A DNA stretch of 43,977 bases from an uncultured Methanobrevibacter sp. (lineage in GTDB: Archaea > Methanobacteriota > Methanobacteria > Methanobacteriales > Methanobacteriaceae), in the NCBI GenBank assembly GCA_902785855.1, contig CADAAJ010000006.1, forward strand, positions 1-43,977. The letters run 5' to 3'. This document shows, one piece after another, positions 31,839 to 40,707 of this stretch. The first letter of the stretch is position 1; each line of letters opens with the position of its first letter. Both the position numbers and the translations under genes were made by a program. The notes under the pieces are model-generated. The model had not been told where the DNA came from and ran no database searches. It saw nothing but the letters and a program-made list of their open reading frames with translations.

Positions 31839-32087
31839 ATGAATTTGGTAAATATTAGAGATTTTGATTTAAGGCATAATGTCTGTGAGATTGTATTGCA
31901 AATGATTAATGCTACAAATTCATCATATAAGCAAATAATAATATTTGGCGATATTTTTGGTGAAATTACTGTAAAAAATACAGACAATCTTACTTTTAAC
32001 AAAAATACTTTATCTGTTGTATATGAATGTGGTGATAAATTTACAGTGAATCACAAAGACATTGTGGCCTTTAAAGTAATTAGATAA
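31839..32087 (+). CDS. Hypothetical protein, 82 residues
   Basis: MNLVNIRDFDLRHNVCEIVL leads into a beta-rich second half (IIIFGDIFGEITVKNTDNLT, VVYECGDKFTVNHKDIVAFK). Weak Shine-Dalgarno (GGATGTG) 8 nt upstream. No family recognised. It is preceded by hairpin copy 3 and closely followed by another small gene. Confidence 0.63.
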   Translation: MNLVNIRDFDLRHNVCEIVLQMINATNSSYKQIIIFGDIFGEITVKNTDNLTFNKNTLSVVYECGDKFTVNHKDIVAFKVIR

Positions 32088-32116
32088 TTGATATTTCTGA
32101 AATGGATGTGTTAAAG

Positions 32117-32284
32117 ATGAAATATGTTTTTTTAGGAAGGCCATTATGGCAAAGAAGTGATATGTTCCATGATAGGTTGTGGAGTCCTTTTGAACTTCCA
32201 TATAATTCTTATTATGGCAAAAATAATCCTAGATACACTATCCAAAGAGATGGTAGTAAACATAGGAATATTTGTAATTTGTAA
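32117..32284 (+). CDS. Small hypothetical protein, 55 residues
   Basis: MKYVFLGRPLWQRSDMFHDR then LWSPFELPYNSYYGKNNPRY. Basic and aromatic, unlike its acidic neighbours. ATG 32117 is preferred (GGATGTG upstream) over ATG 32102. No domain recognised. Short, so the gene call rests on ribosome site and operon position. Confidence 0.5.
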   Translation: MKYVFLGRPLWQRSDMFHDRLWSPFELPYNSYYGKNNPRYTIQRDGSKHRNICNL

Positions 32285-32287
32285 ATT

Positions 32288-32313
32288 GTCGAAATGACCT
32301 GAAAGGGTCTTAA
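32288..32313 (+). repeat. Intergenic hairpin element, copy 4
   Basis: GTCGAA (32288-32293), stem GACC (32296-32299)/GGTC (32306-32309), TTAA (32310-32313). The stem sequence differs from copies 2 and 3 but stays paired. Confidence 0.5.
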
Positions 32314-32353
32314 ATATCTATCTATTTTTTAAATAAATTATGGAGGTATAGCT

Positions 32354-32806
32354 ATGGCTATAGAAACTACTATTGAATCGATTAAAGAAAATGGATATGA
32401 AAAATTGATAAAAAGGGATCAGGATTTAATACGTGAGGCTCTTGAATCAACTGAATTTAAGTTTGATGGGTTTATATGGGTTACTGAAGACAATGATTTG
32501 GATATTGTCTACTGGATTACCTATGAAGTAGATACCATATTTTCCGCATCAATTCTTGCACCTTTTGTTGAGAAATTACTTGAGCTCAAAGCAGACAGCA
32601 TTAATGACAATCGTGTTAGAAACTTGGCTGACGAAGCTCTTGTAGACATAGCATTTGATTTAAGATATGCAAAGGGCACAGGTAGTGTTGATATGTATCA
32701 GAGAATGTTGTCTAAGAATGGTTTCATTGTGTTTGACCCAAGTGTACAGATAGAACGCATTTGTCATACTGTTAAGACTGAAATGGAGTTTCGTATGCAA
32801 GAGTAG
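32354..32806 (+). CDS. Hypothetical protein, 150 residues
   Basis: Good Shine-Dalgarno (TGGAGG) 8 nt before the ATG. An acidic mixed alpha/beta protein (MAIETTIESIKENGYEKLIK, FIWVTEDNDLDIVYWITYEV, later ADEALVDIAFDLRYAKGTGS). No family recognised. Between hairpin copies 4 and 5 within the cargo run. Confidence 0.7.
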   Translation: MAIETTIESIKENGYEKLIKRDQDLIREALESTEFKFDGFIWVTEDNDLDIVYWITYEVDTIFSASILAPFVEKLLELKADSINDNRVRNLADEALVDIAFDLRYAKGTGSVDMYQRMLSKNGFIVFDPSVQIERICHTVKTEMEFRMQE

Positions 32807-32833
32807 TTGAACTTTACCTTAACCATCACCAAC
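32806..32833 (+). repeat. Intergenic hairpin element, copy 5 (degenerate stem)
   Basis: GTTGAACTTT begins at the stop codon of the 150-residue gene. TTAA is at 32819-32822 and CAAC at 32830-32833, which can pair with GTTG. The inner stem of copies 2 and 3 is not preserved. Confidence 0.45.
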
Positions 32834-32855
32834 AATATTAAAGGAGGAATTATAT

Positions 32856-33494
32856 ATGTCTTTATTATTAGCGTTAGGAGCATTATATGTCACTGGAAAG
32901 GTTTTAGCTGAAGCAGGAAGAGATGTTAAGAAAATACCTGCAAGAAAGCAAATACATGAGGATTCGAAGAAGGGCAATTTTGACGTTGTTAAAAACTTTG
33001 AGGAGATATTATATGTCTGTGATGTGAAAAGGAAGAAACATAATTCATCTGTTAGCGTATTACCTTTTACAGGTTTTGAACAGTGTATGGAATATATTAG
33101 ATCTCATAGTTTGACTTCTAAAGCGGATGAAAAGAGATTTATTCGCCATTATAAGAAAGTGCTTTCTAAGGAGATTAGTAAACGTCAGTCTGAATGGGAT
33201 CAAAAATATTTTGAGGTGGAAAAACAAGTTAAAGCAATGAAAACAGATGATTTTGAAATAGTCCGATATACACATTTTGATGTGTTTATGAGCAGGGCTG
33301 AGGTAGAAACAAAAGTTAAGGACCTCTGTGCCAATACATTTCTTGGAGATTTATTGGTTGGTCAAGTGAAAATTAAAGAAGAGACTAATCAATCATTTAC
33401 TGAAATATGGGGGCTTAAAGTACCATTAAGTATGAAATATTCATTGAAAGAGTATTATGAAGTCTCTGCAAACAGATGTGGCTACATAAGGTAG
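32856..33494 (+). CDS. Hypothetical protein with hydrophobic N-terminus, 212 residues
   Basis: Strong Shine-Dalgarno AAAGGAGG. The first 18 residues (MSLLLALGALYVTGKVLAEA) are hydrophobic and could be a membrane anchor or a non-cleaved signal. The rest is basic and helical, with a Lys-rich central coil (RFIRHYKKVLSKEISKRQSE) and a beta-rich end (SFTEIWGLKVPLSMKYSLKE). No recognised family. Penultimate gene of the cargo run. Confidence 0.7.
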   Translation: MSLLLALGALYVTGKVLAEAGRDVKKIPARKQIHEDSKKGNFDVVKNFEEILYVCDVKRKKHNSSVSVLPFTGFEQCMEYIRSHSLTSKADEKRFIRHYKKVLSKEISKRQSEWDQKYFEVEKQVKAMKTDDFEIVRYTHFDVFMSRAEVETKVKDLCANTFLGDLLVGQVKIKEETNQSFTEIWGLKVPLSMKYSLKEYYEVSANRCGYIR

Positions 33495-33523
33495 TCACTC
33501 TTTCTTTTTTTGGAGTTGATATA

Positions 33524-33769
33524 ATGAATCCTAAAAACATTGCAAAAATAATTCTTGATGAAATTAAAGTAATTAATAAAGATTATAACAAATTATATGT
33601 TAATGTTGATGATTTAGAAGATGGAAATGGGTTTTTACGCTTGTTAGCAATGCAAGATTTTAATCAGTTGATTTTTTATGAGGCCATATATCCATTAGAT
33701 ATTTGTTATCAAATTTTAGACATATTAGCAGAATCTAAGTATAATATTGTTGATTTTACAATGAGGTGA
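33524..33769 (+). CDS. Small hypothetical protein, 81 residues
   Basis: ATG at 33524 follows TGGAG; an upstream in-frame start would overlap the previous gene. An acidic helical protein (MNPKNIAKIILDEIKVINKD, then LAMQDFNQLIFYEAIYPLDI). No family recognised. Last co-directional gene of the element; the winged-helix gene converges on it. Confidence 0.65.
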   Translation: MNPKNIAKIILDEIKVINKDYNKLYVNVDDLEDGNGFLRLLAMQDFNQLIFYEAIYPLDICYQILDILAESKYNIVDFTMR

Positions 33770-33805
33770 TTGTTGAATAAAAAAATTAAAAAAATCTAAA
33801 CATTT

Positions 33806-34069
33806 TTAATCTAAATTTTCAAGTACTTTTCGTGCTAAATCTGTATTTTCATATAACCTGCCTTTCCTGACATTAGGATTGGTGCAAACTACTAAATCAT
33901 ATTTTTTTAATGCTCTTAGTATATTGGATGCATGACTTGTTGCTATACCTAATTCTTTACCTATTTCTGAAGGCATTTTACGACTATCGCCAATAAATTT
34001 TAATGTTTTAGTACGATAAGTGCTTACTTTCACATAACCAACAATTTCAAGTAGTTTTTCTTTTTCCAT
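33806..34069 (-). CDS. Winged-helix transcriptional regulator (MarR/ArsR-like)
   Basis: 87 residues. The HTH is clear: MPSEIGKELGIATSHASNIL followed by RALKKYDLVVCTNPNVRKGR (wing). The N-terminal helix KVSTYRTKTLKFIG and this compact layout are typical of small methanobacterial regulators. It is divergent from the giant adhesin gene, with 135 bp between, so it may control that surface-protein locus or itself. It is uncertain whether it belongs to the integrated element or the chromosome. Confidence 0.82.
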   Translation of the reverse strand: MEKEKLLEIVGYVKVSTYRTKTLKFIGDSRKMPSEIGKELGIATSHASNILRALKKYDLVVCTNPNVRKGRLYENTDLARKVLENLD

Positions 34070-34204
34070 ATATTAAGATTGGATAATGTATACAAAATGT
34101 TTATATTAATATAATATTAAAAATATACTATATTTACATTCTTTTGTATTAATTTTACACACTTGAAATATAAAAGTTCCATAATTTTATAAGGAGGGAT
34201 AAAT

Positions 34205-37200
34205 TTGTTTCATAAAAAATTATTTATGATATTCACAATATGCATTGTCTTGTTCATGGTTATTAATGCAGTTAGTGCTGTGGATGACTTGACAAAGGAT
34301 ATTGGTAATGTAAACGATTTAAATAAGAAATCTAATATTGTTGAAGATAAAAATAGTAATTTTATCACAAATGAACAATGTAATCATAATATGGATCTAT
34401 CCAAAAGTGATAAGTTAGGTTATGGTCTTGATGATGGTTCTTTTAAAGATTTAAATGATGAAATTACAAATGCAAATGGTGAATTAAATTTAACTAGAGA
34501 TTATGTTTTTGACAGTAGTATAGACTCTACAAATCCAATAAATATTGATAAAACTATAATTATAAATGGTAATGGTCATAATCTTCTTGCAGAATCACAA
34601 GCAGGCATTTTTAATATTGTTGCAAGTAATGTTATTTTGAAAAATATTAATTTTTATGATTATTCTAAAGGATGTATTAAATGGCAAGGTGCTAATGGTA
34701 CATTAATCAATTGTAATTTTGAAAATTGTAAAAATACTGATAATAGAGGCCTTATATATTGGATAAATCATGATAGTGAATTAATATCTGATTGTACTTT
34801 TAAAAAGTGTTCTTCAAATGGAGGTTTATTATATCTAGATTATTCCAACATCAAAATTGAAAATACTAATTTTATTCAGAATACTGGTTCTTCAGTATTT
34901 GCAATTGGTAATAGTGGATTTGAAATTAATAATTCTACTTTTAATAATAATAAAGGTACTATTGTACATGGAGGTAGTAGTAATACATTAGGTAGTATAA
35001 ATAATTCTAAGTTTTATAATAATCTTGGTTTAGTAATTAATTTCTATGGAAATAATTTTGAAATTGACAACTCTATTTTTATAAATAATACTAGGGATGT
35101 TGTTAGAAATTTTGGTGAATATACTCCTATTAATTATAATAACAATAAGTTAAATGTAAAAGGTGGGGCAATTTATATTGGGGGTAATTACAGTAGAATC
35201 TCAAATTCTGTTTTTAAGAATAATACTGTTTCAGCTACTATTAATTCCTATGTCAATAAATATTGGGATGAAACTTTTAAACAATGGAATTATTTTAACA
35301 CAAAAGAAACATTTTATATAAATGCTTATGGTGGTGCAATAGCAATAGATGGTAATAAATTTTATTTAAATAATATTTCTTGTGAGAATAATCAAGCATA
35401 TTCTGCAGGGCATGTTGATATATTATATACTTCAATTCCATATAGTATGTCAGATATATCATGGTATCAATATATTTTCACTGCTACTTATGGTGGAGCT
35501 ATTTATTTAAATGGTGGAGGAATATTATCAAATTCATTCATTTCAAATAGTAAATTAGGTGGTGATGCATATGTAAATAGGGGAATAATAGAACCTGCTG
35601 CTTGTCCTATTATTTGTGATGTTAAAGGTTATGGTGTAGGAGTTTATTGGGAGGGTTATTCTAGAAATAATTTGGTTAATAATACTATATTCCTACAGAA
35701 TAATTTAAGTTCTGATCAAGTTGGTTCCGTACTTTATTTAAGTAATTTTAAAGGAAATGTAAATTTTAATACTTTTTTACAAAATCCTGATAAAATTATT
35801 TACAGTAAATCAAGTGAAATTTCAGCAGATTATAATTGGTGGGGGAATACTGCTTCTAATTTTAATCAAAAATTGTTTGATGATGATTTAGATGTTTCAA
35901 AATGGTTTTTCCTAAATATTTCATCAACCAACTCTAATTTACAAATTGGTGAAAAATCAATCATTACACTTGATTTAACTAATGTATATGATTCATCTTC
36001 TAATACAATTAGTCATTCTAATAACTTAAATAATATTAATTTTAACTTAATTAATAATAAAATTAAAACTAATGTATCTGATGCAATTATTAATGAGGGT
36101 ATAAGTAATGTTGAAGTATTAGCACAAAACTATGGTCAGGGATTATTATCCGTTAGTTATAAGGGCATAATACTATCAACTTTATCATTTAATATTTCGA
36201 AAAAATCTTCACAGATTAAATCTCAAATTAACAATTGTACTATTTACAAAGATGAATTAATAGCATATTTAAATATCACACCTAATGCTACAGGCACATT
36301 AACTATTTATTTAAATAATAATTTACATTCATCTATTAATTTGAATGGCAATAATATGGTTAATATAGATCTCACAGGTTTATCTCCAAATAATTACACA
36401 TTATTTGCTGTTTATAGTGGGGATGAAAATTATTTTAATTCTTCAGATTCTATTAAATTTGAAGTAAAAAAAGCACATAATACAATTCAAATTACTAATC
36501 CATATGCTGTTGATTATGGAGATATTATTACTTTAATTGTAGATAGGGGAAATGTTACTGATGGAAATTTATTTATTCAAATAAAAAACAATAGTGATGT
36601 CTTAGTTTATAATCATACTTATAATATTATGGATGTAACTCAGATTAATTTGCCTGTGCTTGATGCTGGAAATTATTGTCTTTCAATCAATTATGCAAGT
36701 AATAATTATTATGGTTCTAATTTTGAGTCTACTTTTACTATAAATAAACTTAATCCAATTATTAATAAACAAATTATAAATACAGTGTATGGTAAATCAG
36801 AAATAATGTTTAATAGTTCAGTGGAAGGACTTTTAAAGATTAATATCTTAAACAATACTTACAAAACACTCAGTATTGAATCAAATATTAATACTTGTCT
36901 AAATCTTTCAGATATAAATGCTGGAGATCATGAGTTAGAGTTTGTTTTCATTCCAAATGATAAAAATTATAATAATGCTATTAGTAAAATTACTTTGACT
37001 ATATTTAAAGCAGAACCAACTTTTAATATAGTTATTGATGATATATATTATAAAGAATCAGCAAAATTAAATATAAATTATTTAAATGGACTTACAGGTA
37101 TCGCAAATATTACTATATCTAATGAAAAGGGCATTGTAGTTAGATATTCAAATGTAAATTTAAATGGTAATAATTTTAATAAAACATTAAATGATTTAAA

Positions 37201-40200
37201 CGTGTCTAAGTATACAATATCATTTGAATATGGTGGAAATAATAATTATTATTCTACTGCTTTATCAAAAACTTTCAATGTATTTAAAATTGATCCAATA
37301 ATTATGGTTGATGTAACTAATGCATTATATGGTCAAACTGCAAAAATTATTGTCAATAGTAATGCTGAGGGAAATGTATCAATAAAAATTGGATCAATAA
37401 GAACTTATGAGGAACTTTTAATTAATGATAAAAGAGTATCACAAAATATTATTGATATTGATGCTGGAACATATGATGTTGAAGTAACATACAATGGTAA
37501 TCATAATTATAATTCTAAAACTGTAAATAAACAATTAATAATATCCAAAGTATCTACTACTATTATTGCTACTGTTAATGATATAATTTATTCAGAAACT
37601 GCAATAATTAATGTTAAAAGTAGTATTGATGGGGAAATAACTGTTAAAGTAAATGAAAATTATATTAAAACTGTTAATATAGTTGCAAATACAATTACGC
37701 CAGTTAATTTCAACAATATTCCTGCAGGAAAACATAATATTTCAGTTGTGTTAAATCCATCTAATAAAAACTATATTCCATCTTCATTTAACACATATTT
37801 TACTGTTTCTAAAAAACAAACATCTGTTACATTAGCTGTTGAAGATTCTATTTATGGTAATGATGTAATTATTAATGTTACATCTAGTGAAGATGGTAAA
37901 GTAACTCTTTGTGTTGGTGATATTACTCGTGAAAAAACTGTTCTTGCAAATACTTTAACCAAATTTAATTTAGGTGTTTTAGCTGCTGATTCATATAATA
38001 TTGAAGTTATCTTTGATGCAGGATCTAATTATAAAACATCTAATAGTAGAGATAATATTTTAGTTTCACCTGCTAAATCCGATTTCATTTCTATTGAAAC
38101 ACAGGATAATACATATGGTGAAAATACTATTATTAAAGTTAAAACAAATGTTGATGGTGTATTAACAGTAAATATTGGCAACATCTTGAAGACTTTTGAT
38201 ATATTTGCTAATAAATTTACTTCTTTTGATTTAGGGAAATTTGATGCTGAAACATATACAATAACAATGAGCTTGGATGCAGGTAGTAATTACACAAAAT
38301 CAACAAATACTACAAAGATAACTGTTAATCCAAAAGCAACTACATTAGATGTTGGTGTAAAAAATAGTGTTTATGGTGAAGAGGTTATTATTAATGTTAC
38401 TGCAAGTAATGATGGAAAAATAGCAATAAAGATGGGAAATATTGTTAAAACAATTGATATTAAATCTAATGAAGTTATTTCTGTAAATATGGGTATATTT
38501 GATGTTAAATCATATAATGTTAATGTTACTTTTGATGGAGATAATAATTATAAATCATGTTTTACTAATGAAATTATAATTATTTCACAAGCTAAAGCAT
38601 TAATTACTGATGTTGAGATAGACAATATAACTTATGGGGATAATACTATTGTGAAAATTAAAACAAATGTTGATGGATTTTTAACAGTTAAATTAGGGGA
38701 AATAACAAAATCTATGTATATCAATGCTAATGAGTTGACTCCTATTGATTTTGGTGTTTTAAATGCAAATATTTATTCTGTAATAATTTCCCTAAATGCA
38801 GGAGATAATTATCTTTCTGATGATAAACATCAATCAATCACTGTTTATCCTAAACCAACAAACGTGATATTATCTGTTAAAAACTATGTTTATGGCGAAA
38901 ATATAATAGTTGATATTTTTTCTAGTGAAAAAGGAAATATAACAATTAACTTAGGTAATATTGTTAAAAACATTAATGTAGACTCTAATAAAATGATTCA
39001 TGTAGATTTTGGTGTTCTTGATGCAGACGATTATAATGTAAATGTTAATTTAGATTTAGGGGAAAATTATATTTCATCATATAAAAATGCATCATTTACA
39101 GTTTATCCTAAACCTACAGATGTAATCTTAAGTGTTAAAGATTATTTTTATGGAGAAAATGTAGTTGTTAATGTTTCTTCTACTGAGAGAGGTAAAGTAA
39201 CTATTAAATTAGGAGATATTGTTAAGAATATTGATGTAGACTCTAATAAAATAGTTTATGTAGATTTTGGTGTTCTTAATGCAGATAATTATAATGTAAA
39301 TGTTAGTTTGGATTTAGGAGAAAATTATATTCCTTCTTATAAGAATGTGTCATTTTCTGTTTATCCTAAAGCTACAAGTGTATCTTTGATGGTTAGAGAA
39401 TATTTGGTTGGCGAAAATGTAGTTGTTAATGTTAGTGCAACTGAAAAAGGTAAAATTGTTATTTACATGGCTAAAAATAGCGATAGTATTGTTAAAATTA
39501 TTGATGTTGATGCAAATAAGATGGTATCTGTTGATATGGGTATGTTAAGTAAAGGTTTATACTTTATGGATGTTAATTTTACAGCAGGTTCTAATTATGA
39601 AAGTAGTCGCAAATCAGATGTTATTAAAGTTTTATCTAAAATTGATGACGATGATATAAACATTTCTATTCCTGAAATAATTGCTGATCAAGAAAATAAA
39701 ATTATTATTAACTTGCCAAGTGATGCTACAGGAACAGTTACATTAAATATTGGTGATAATTCTTATCAATTCAATGTTAAAAATGGTATTGCTACTGTAA
39801 CAGTACCAAAATTGGAAGATGGTAATTATGATTATATTATAAGTTATTCGGGAGATAACAATTATTCATCATATAATACTTCAGGAAATATTGAGGTTTA
39901 TAAACCAACTCCTGAAATTATAATTCCTCCGTTAGTTAATCCTTCAGCTGATGGTTCTATAACAATTAATTTACCTAAAGGTGCAACTGGAACAATTACA
40001 TTAGTAATTGATAAAAAACCTTATTCATTCCCAGTAAATAATGGTGTTGCTAAAATATATGTGCCTGATTTAACTAATGGTGAATATCCATATACAATTA
40101 CATATTCTGGTGATGAAAAATATACACCATATACAGAAACTGGAAGTTTAACAATTAATAAACCTGTTCCTCATGTGGATCCGATACCAACAATATTAAC

Positions 40201-40465
40201 ACTTAAAAATATTAAAGTAAAACGGTCTGCTAAGAAATTAGCATTACAAGCTACTTTAATGGAAGGGAACTCACCTTTAAGCGGTAAAATAATCACATTT
40301 AAATTTAATGGTGTAAAATACAAAGCAAAAACTAATGCTAAAGGTATTGCAAAACTTACTATTAAATCTAATGTGCTTAATAAGCTTAAAGTAGGTAAAA
40401 AAGTTAAGTATCAGGCCAGTTATGGTAAATTAGTTGTAAAAAAATCAGCTAAAGTTAAAAAGTAG
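34205..40465 (+). CDS. Giant adhesin-like surface protein, 2086 residues
   Basis: TTG start with Shine-Dalgarno GGAGGG. Residues 1-26 are a signal peptide (cleavage near VSA-V). About 80-590 is a right-handed parallel beta-helix with many N-rich repeats (NCNFENCKN, NNSTFNNNKG). About 620-1990 holds some 15 Ig-like repeats of about 86 residues, each starting near a 'YGExxxINVxSSxxGxVTIKxGN' block and ending 'NYxxS'. The last 85 residues (KNIKVKRSAKKLALQATLME ... VKK) are the C-terminal domain common in Methanobrevibacter adhesin-like proteins. Many NxS/T sites suggest N-glycosylation. It likely sits on the pseudomurein surface and mediates contact with partners. Confidence 0.88.
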   Translation: MFHKKLFMIFTICIVLFMVINAVSAVDDLTKDIGNVNDLNKKSNIVEDKNSNFITNEQCNHNMDLSKSDKLGYGLDDGSFKDLNDEITNANGELNLTRDYVFDSSIDSTNPINIDKTIIINGNGHNLLAESQAGIFNIVASNVILKNINFYDYSKGCIKWQGANGTLINCNFENCKNTDNRGLIYWINHDSELISDCTFKKCSSNGGLLYLDYSNIKIENTNFIQNTGSSVFAIGNSGFEINNSTFNNNKGTIVHGGSSNTLGSINNSKFYNNLGLVINFYGNNFEIDNSIFINNTRDVVRNFGEYTPINYNNNKLNVKGGAIYIGGNYSRISNSVFKNNTVSATINSYVNKYWDETFKQWNYFNTKETFYINAYGGAIAIDGNKFYLNNISCENNQAYSAGHVDILYTSIPYSMSDISWYQYIFTATYGGAIYLNGGGILSNSFISNSKLGGDAYVNRGIIEPAACPIICDVKGYGVGVYWEGYSRNNLVNNTIFLQNNLSSDQVGSVLYLSNFKGNVNFNTFLQNPDKIIYSKSSEISADYNWWGNTASNFNQKLFDDDLDVSKWFFLNISSTNSNLQIGEKSIITLDLTNVYDSSSNTISHSNNLNNINFNLINNKIKTNVSDAIINEGISNVEVLAQNYGQGLLSVSYKGIILSTLSFNISKKSSQIKSQINNCTIYKDELIAYLNITPNATGTLTIYLNNNLHSSINLNGNNMVNIDLTGLSPNNYTLFAVYSGDENYFNSSDSIKFEVKKAHNTIQITNPYAVDYGDIITLIVDRGNVTDGNLFIQIKNNSDVLVYNHTYNIMDVTQINLPVLDAGNYCLSINYASNNYYGSNFESTFTINKLNPIINKQIINTVYGKSEIMFNSSVEGLLKINILNNTYKTLSIESNINTCLNLSDINAGDHELEFVFIPNDKNYNNAISKITLTIFKAEPTFNIVIDDIYYKESAKLNINYLNGLTGIANITISNEKGIVVRYSNVNLNGNNFNKTLNDLNVSKYTISFEYGGNNNYYSTALSKTFNVFKIDPIIMVDVTNALYGQTAKIIVNSNAEGNVSIKIGSIRTYEELLINDKRVSQNIIDIDAGTYDVEVTYNGNHNYNSKTVNKQLIISKVSTTIIATVNDIIYSETAIINVKSSIDGEITVKVNENYIKTVNIVANTITPVNFNNIPAGKHNISVVLNPSNKNYIPSSFNTYFTVSKKQTSVTLAVEDSIYGNDVIINVTSSEDGKVTLCVGDITREKTVLANTLTKFNLGVLAADSYNIEVIFDAGSNYKTSNSRDNILVSPAKSDFISIETQDNTYGENTIIKVKTNVDGVLTVNIGNILKTFDIFANKFTSFDLGKFDAETYTITMSLDAGSNYTKSTNTTKITVNPKATTLDVGVKNSVYGEEVIINVTASNDGKIAIKMGNIVKTIDIKSNEVISVNMGIFDVKSYNVNVTFDGDNNYKSCFTNEIIIISQAKALITDVEIDNITYGDNTIVKIKTNVDGFLTVKLGEITKSMYINANELTPIDFGVLNANIYSVIISLNAGDNYLSDDKHQSITVYPKPTNVILSVKNYVYGENIIVDIFSSEKGNITINLGNIVKNINVDSNKMIHVDFGVLDADDYNVNVNLDLGENYISSYKNASFTVYPKPTDVILSVKDYFYGENVVVNVSSTERGKVTIKLGDIVKNIDVDSNKIVYVDFGVLNADNYNVNVSLDLGENYIPSYKNVSFSVYPKATSVSLMVREYLVGENVVVNVSATEKGKIVIYMAKNSDSIVKIIDVDANKMVSVDMGMLSKGLYFMDVNFTAGSNYESSRKSDVIKVLSKIDDDDINISIPEIIADQENKIIINLPSDATGTVTLNIGDNSYQFNVKNGIATVTVPKLEDGNYDYIISYSGDNNYSSYNTSGNIEVYKPTPEIIIPPLVNPSADGSITINLPKGATGTITLVIDKKPYSFPVNNGVAKIYVPDLTNGEYPYTITYSGDEKYTPYTETGSLTINKPVPHVDPIPTILTLKNIKVKRSAKKLALQATLMEGNSPLSGKIITFKFNGVKYKAKTNAKGIAKLTIKSNVLNKLKVGKKVKYQASYGKLVVKKSAKVKK
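38846..39361. repeat. Near-identical 258-bp tandem coding repeats
   Basis: The TATCCTAAA boundary recurs at 38846, 39104 and 39362, giving an exact 258-bp (86-codon) period. The units starting at 38846 and 39104 are much more alike in DNA than the other Ig-like repeats, indicating recent duplication that keeps the frame. Confidence 0.7.
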
Positions 40466-40494
40466 GTGCAATAATTATTGCATCTATTTTTTTG
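40465..40494 (+). terminator. Terminator of the giant adhesin gene
   Basis: GGTGCAATAA (40465-40474) pairs with TTATTGCATC (40475-40484), overlapping the stop, followed by TATTTTTTTG. The remaining 40495-40707 holds only A/T-rich promoter-like sequence. Confidence 0.65.
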
Positions 40495-40707
40495 TATATT
40501 TTTATTCTATTTTTTTAAACAGTCAACCATATGTTTCATGTTATATTTGCTACTTGATTCAAGTAGGCAACTATTTATATTATAACGGGTCATATATCCT
40601 TATTGTCTAATGAATGTTTTAACAATAATATTTGCTTTATATCATTGTTCTATGTATATAAAACATTTATGGGCTAAACAATGTTCACTATAATGGAGGG
40701 ACAATGC

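Larger units (their letters stand above)
14285..33790. mobile_element. Integrated plasmid-like element, about 19.5 kb (right boundary uncertain)
   Basis: The left boundary is set by the interruption of the methyltransferase gene (about 14285-14297) beside an integrase. Content: tyrosine recombinase, primase-like and P-loop replication proteins, an RHH regulator, HIRAN, DUF4314 and ArdC-like genes, many unrecognised small genes and three structured RNAs. No capsid, portal, terminase, relaxase or conjugation gene was recognised, which argues for a plasmid-like integrative element instead of a virus. The right end is placed provisionally where the co-directional small-gene run stops before a winged-helix gene. 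I could not find a direct repeat of the left junction there, so the end may be elsewhere. Confidence 0.65.

Noticed and set aside
14285-33790. Prophage interpretation of the element
   Set aside because: No capsid, portal, terminase, tail or lysis genes were recognised over about 19 kb, though unknown small genes leave some doubt.
33770-33805. Right attachment site matching the left junction
   Set aside because: No direct repeat of the sequence around 14270-14300 could be found here by eye.
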